64,000 nucleotides of DNA. Source: Bradyrhizobium sp. SSBR45G (GTDB taxonomy: Bacteria; Pseudomonadota; Alphaproteobacteria; Rhizobiales; Xanthobacteraceae). The stretch lies in the NCBI RefSeq assembly GCF_030159255.1, contig NZ_BSCT01000035.1, positions 17,729-81,728 on the forward strand. The letters are read 5' to 3'. A program made the position numbers and the translations under genes. Under the pieces are notes generated by a model. It was not told the origin of the DNA. It searched no databases and worked only from the letters and a program-made list of their open reading frames with translations. This document shows, piece by piece, positions 61,481 to 64,000 of the stretch (its first letter is position 1; the number at the start of each line of letters is the position of its first letter).

Positions 61481-62662
61481 TCACACCTTGCCGGGGGAGA
61501 CGCGGATCAGGTTCTTGTTGGCCGTGCTCTCGAACCGGCTCGACCAGTAGTTCGAGGCCATCACCGGCCGCTTCAGCCAGCTCACCTTCGGCGAGCGCAG
61601 CACCAGGAACCAGAAGAAGAACGGCGTCGTGACGAGATGCGAGACCAGCGGAAACCAGTCCGGCAGCAGCGACGCCGGGCCGGGCAGGCGGTACCAGTAG
61701 TAGGTGCTGATCGCCGTCGCGGCGAAGATGCGATGCATCCGGGTGCGGGTGGCCGGCTTGTAGCGCAGCATGTGCTCGCCGATCCTGAACAGGATGTAGC
61801 TGACGATGGCCGCGGCGAACGGCCAGACATAGGCCGTGAAGATCTCGGCATTCCCGACCTGCTCCGGCGGATAATCCGGCACCTGGAACCAGCCCCAGAC
61901 GAAGCCGGGAAAGCTGCCGATCAGGAAGTTGCCGAGGAACTGCTGCACCTTCGTCGGCACGCCCTGGGTCGGCGTCAGCTCCGGCGTCGAATCCGGGCAC
62001 GGATTGCTGCAGGCCTCGCAGATGTTGCAGCGGGCGTTCTTGAAGGTCAGCGCCGGGTTGGTGCCGTAGAGACGCTCGACCGGGTGGATCGGGCACAGCG
62101 AGGTGCACCAGCCCGAGCGCATCTCGAACACCGAGCCCATCGCGAACGCCATGAACGCAGCCGACAGCAGCATGAGCGCCGTCAGCGGTCCATCGACATT
62201 GAGTCCGATGCGCCGCATCGGCACGACGATGAAAAGAAGCGTCACGCTGATCACCGCGAGCGTGGCCGCGCCCCATTCCGGCATCCGGATGTTCTGCGAG
62301 ATGCCCATCTTGTTGGGCAGCAGATGGAAGGTCGCCATCGGACAGATGTTGCGCCACAGGCCGGGCGAGATCGTCACCAGCGCCGGCGCGATCGGAATCA
62401 GCAGATTCCACATCAGGGCGATGCCAAGGGGAGGGAAGAACAGCAGCAGATTCACCAGCAGCACGCCGACGACCAGCATGACCGTCTGCATCGTCAGCCA
62501 GAACCGCCGCTCGGCCCGTCCGGTGCTGCGGCTGCCCGGTTGTGCCGCCGGTTGATACCTCGCAGGAGCCACGTTGACCGCCACATGGGCGAGCGGCCGG
62601 GCGTCTCTGTATTGCGGAGCATGGTCGTGTCGGGACGAACGTTGAGCGCTGATGTTTTGCAT
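61481..62662 (-). CDS. NosR/NapH-like membrane iron-sulfur protein
   Basis: The protein has about six transmembrane helices, the loop motif ICPMATFHLLP, a CTSLCPIHPVE pair of the NapH/NosR/CcoG kind, and a ferredoxin-type 4Fe-4S site CNICEACSNPCP. These proteins pass electrons between the membrane quinone pool and periplasmic or cytoplasmic redox partners. It has no FMN-binding domain of full NosR. The N-terminal 50 residues are polar. ATG 62662 is chosen; GTG 62692 is also in frame. The reductase gene follows on the same strand, and two FixK boxes lie 197 to 277 bases upstream of the start. Function is inferred from cofactors only. Confidence 0.85.
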   Translation of the reverse strand: MQNISAQRSSRHDHAPQYRDARPLAHVAVNVAPARYQPAAQPGSRSTGRAERRFWLTMQTVMLVVGVLLVNLLLFFPPLGIALMWNLLIPIAPALVTISPGLWRNICPMATFHLLPNKMGISQNIRMPEWGAATLAVISVTLLFIVVPMRRIGLNVDGPLTALMLLSAAFMAFAMGSVFEMRSGWCTSLCPIHPVERLYGTNPALTFKNARCNICEACSNPCPDSTPELTPTQGVPTKVQQFLGNFLIGSFPGFVWGWFQVPDYPPEQVGNAEIFTAYVWPFAAAIVSYILFRIGEHMLRYKPATRTRMHRIFAATAISTYYWYRLPGPASLLPDWFPLVSHLVTTPFFFWFLVLRSPKVSWLKRPVMASNYWSSRFESTANKNLIRVSPGKV

Positions 62663-62858
62663 TGCTTCCCAGGACGCATTGTTGATCTTCACGATCGCGC
62701 CGACGTCACGTTCACAGGCGCGGAGTTGTTAGTCCCGCAATCCCTGTGACTTCGTGTCGCAGCGCATGCTGTTACGCAGAATCTGACGGCGAGATGTGGC
62801 GCTTTTTGACGGCCAATATGGACGTCCCTGGGCCATGCTGCGGTCGGCCTGCGGCCGT

Positions 62859-62872
62859 TTGATCTGGATCAA
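62859..62872. promoter_or_regulatory. FixK box 1 upstream of the redox operon
   Basis: TTGATCTGGATCAA is a perfect TTGAT-N4-ATCAA palindrome, the same type as before fixN. It lies 197 bases upstream of the chosen start of the NosR/NapH-like gene (minus strand). A class II promoter here would leave a 5' untranslated part of about 160 bases. Confidence 0.85.
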
Positions 62873-62925
62873 ATCGAGGAACATCAAGGATTTGATCGGG
62901 GTCTGCCGAGCATTTTTCGAGCCGT

Positions 62926-62939
62926 TTGATTTGGATCAA
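62926..62939. promoter_or_regulatory. FixK box 2 upstream of the redox operon
   Basis: TTGATTTGGATCAA is a second perfect FixK palindrome, 67 bases from the first (six turns of the helix plus a little, centre to centre). No plus-strand gene follows closely inside the window, so it most likely serves the minus-strand operon or an unseen small RNA. Confidence 0.85.
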
Positions 62940-63052
62940 TGACGGCCTCTGCTGTGACGCATCGTGGGCACGATCGAGGCCGATTGTGCCCCCTTGATAA
63001 GAGGTGCTTCTACTTCGATCCCTGCTTCTGTCGCCTTGTGCTGACTCCAAAC

Positions 63053-63210
63053 CCTCACCCTGAGGAGCCCGCCCGAAGGCGGGCGTCTCGAAGGGCGAGG
63101 CCCGGACCTGGGCCTCGCGATCTGGGCCTCATGGTTCGAGACGCGCCGCGAACGATGACCTCGCCTGGCAATTGACTTGATCGGCGCGGCGCTCCTCACC
63201 ATGAGGATCG
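63053..63210. repeat. Intergenic palindromic repeat (family A), second copy
   Basis: TCACCCTGAGGAGCCCGCCC, GAAGGCGGGCGTCTCGAAGG, then TCATGGTTCGAGACGCGCCG and GGCGCTCCTCACCATGAGG reproduce the elements seen at 4290-4592 in a more compact order. Confidence 0.85.
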
Positions 63211-63280
63211 AAAGCCGAGCGCGGCACTGCACTTGGACCATGAACACGCAAGGGAGCCGACGGAGAGCTCGTCGGGCAAA

Positions 63281-63874
63281 TCAGTTGCCTGTCGCAAAAC
63301 CTGTCCAGCCCACCTGCAAAAAATAAATCGCTTGGCGATTTCGCAAAATCAGCATTACAGTCCAGCCCGTTCCGTTGCGTCGGAGGGGACGTATCGCGGT
63401 CGTCATGGACGTCGGCAGCGGAATGCGATGGGCGTGTGTCGTTGCAGCGTGATCATTCGCGCCGACGAACAATGATGCACGCACGGTCAAGTCGCGCGGT
63501 CCTGGCACCCCGATGCTGGTGTCCCCGCGGCGGCGCGCGGACAGCGCGTCGTCGCGCACGGTGGCCAAAAGCCGGCGCACCGGGGAGAACGCGAAGCAGC
63601 CGTCAAAACCATCGCGCGGGGAGGGCCGGGCGTTTTCGGCCAGACCTGTGGTACCTGCCGCCTGCATTTTTTTCCGCAGGCGGGCCACGGGCGCGGCCAG
63701 CGCCCGGCCTTCCCTGCGCCCTCTGTTTTTGAGGAGGGTGAAGCGATCGGCATAGCTCGGGCGCAACGCGCCGCGGGACTGCGAACGCATGCGGCGATAG
63801 ATCGCCGGCGTTAGGGGCGGACGAGCGCTCTCGCCCAGGATTCCAGTGTCGTCCCGGCGAACGCCGGGACCCAT
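63281..63874 (-). other. Dubious open frame, probably part of a dispersed rhizobial repeat
   Basis: A 197-residue minus-strand frame with low-complexity, arginine-rich wording and no domain (pieces such as SPRDGFDGCFAFSPVRR and MTTAIRPLRRNGTGW). Near-identical wording occurs as many annotated 'hypothetical proteins' in Bradyrhizobium, from memory, which points to a dispersed DNA repeat rather than to a gene. I do not call it a CDS. Confidence 0.4.
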
Positions 63875-63962
63875 AACCCCAGGGAGATGTTGTTGCGCAC
63901 GATGTCGACCCAGTCTTTCTTCACAACAACCGCCGCGGAGTATGGGTCCCGGCGAACGCCCA
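63850..63962. repeat. Inverted pair of short palindromes (family D)
   Basis: CGTCCCGGCGAACGCCGGGA followed by CCCATAA (63850-63876) and, inverted, TATGGGTCCCGGCGAACGCC (from 63941). Both arms contain the palindromic core CCCGGCGAACGCCGGG or part of it. Confidence 0.7.
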
Positions 63963-64000
63963 TAGGCGCTAAGATAGTTTTAGCATCATTTGATAGCGAC

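Larger units (their letters stand above)
62940..64000. other. Right-end region without a convincing gene
   Basis: The last 1.06 kb holds repeats (see 63053-63210 and 63850-63962) and several open frames that read across them. A plus-strand frame starting at 62939 translates repeat family A (PHPEEPARRRASRR) and is not a gene. The region may end just short of another gene outside the window. Confidence 0.55.

Noticed and set aside
62939..63175. 78-codon plus-strand frame just after FixK box 2
   Set aside because: Its second half is the translation of repeat family A, and there is no ribosome site.

Overview
The window reads as chromosome of an alphaproteobacterium of the Bradyrhizobium/Nitrobacteraceae type. 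Coding sequence is GC-rich and dense. It carries a complete fixK2 - response regulator - fixJ - fixL block next to fixNOQP and fixGHIS, a GntR-type BioR regulator divergent from bioBFDA, and an nrtABC - globin - flavoprotein - nasC nitrate assimilation locus in an arrangement known from Bradyrhizobium. Intergenic palindromic repeats of several families are frequent. The genus is an inference from gene content and order; no rRNA or tRNA gene was seen.

Layout. 1-2.2 kb: the 3' part of a fatty acid hydroxylase/sterol desaturase gene and an unrecognised exported propeller-like protein. 2.5-7.7 kb: biotin synthesis, bioR (-) facing bioB, bioF, bioD, bioA (+), with BioR boxes between. 7.8-17.1 kb: an alkyl sulfatase-like metallohydrolase, a family 4 glycosyltransferase, an ABC exporter, a glycogen-debranching-type glucosidase, a PRC-barrel protein and an MFS transporter. 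17.1-30.4 kb: the microaerobic block, with oxygen sensing and regulation on the minus strand (fixK2, single-domain receiver, fixJ, fixL), then on the plus strand a universal stress protein, a CBS protein, cbb3 oxidase genes fixNOQP and the assembly/copper genes fixGHIS. 30.6-48.7 kb: housekeeping and accessory metabolism (patatin, chemoreceptor, glycogen synthase, CoA transferase, alcohol dehydrogenase, isopropylmalate dehydrogenase-like enzyme, crotonase-like protein, XRE and LysR regulators, CcdA, HWE-type sensor kinase, beta-lactamase-fold hydrolase, intradiol dioxygenase). 48.7-56.5 kb: nitrate uptake and assimilatory reduction. 56.7-60 kb: aldo/keto reductase, EamA exporter, fumarylacetoacetase-family protein. 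60.2-62.7 kb (minus): a two-gene electron-transfer operon, a NosR/NapH-like membrane iron-sulfur protein and a 2Fe-2S/FAD/NAD reductase. 62.7-64 kb: no convincing gene, but two perfect FixK boxes and repeats.

How it fits together. FixL senses oxygen through a heme PAS domain and phosphorylates FixJ, which is expected to switch on fixK2. FixK2 boxes (TTGAT-N4-ATCAA type) sit before fixN, before fixG, before the single-domain receiver gene and twice before the 62.7 kb redox operon, so the regulator and most of its apparent local targets lie in one window. The redox operon is the best candidate here for an under-described system: a membrane ferredoxin-like protein plus soluble reductase that looks low-oxygen controlled but has no partner enzyme in view. 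The nitrate locus joins an ABC importer to a globin, a flavoprotein and a nitrate reductase with a C-terminal BFD-like domain; strong RNA hairpins lie upstream of nrtA and between nrtC and the globin gene.
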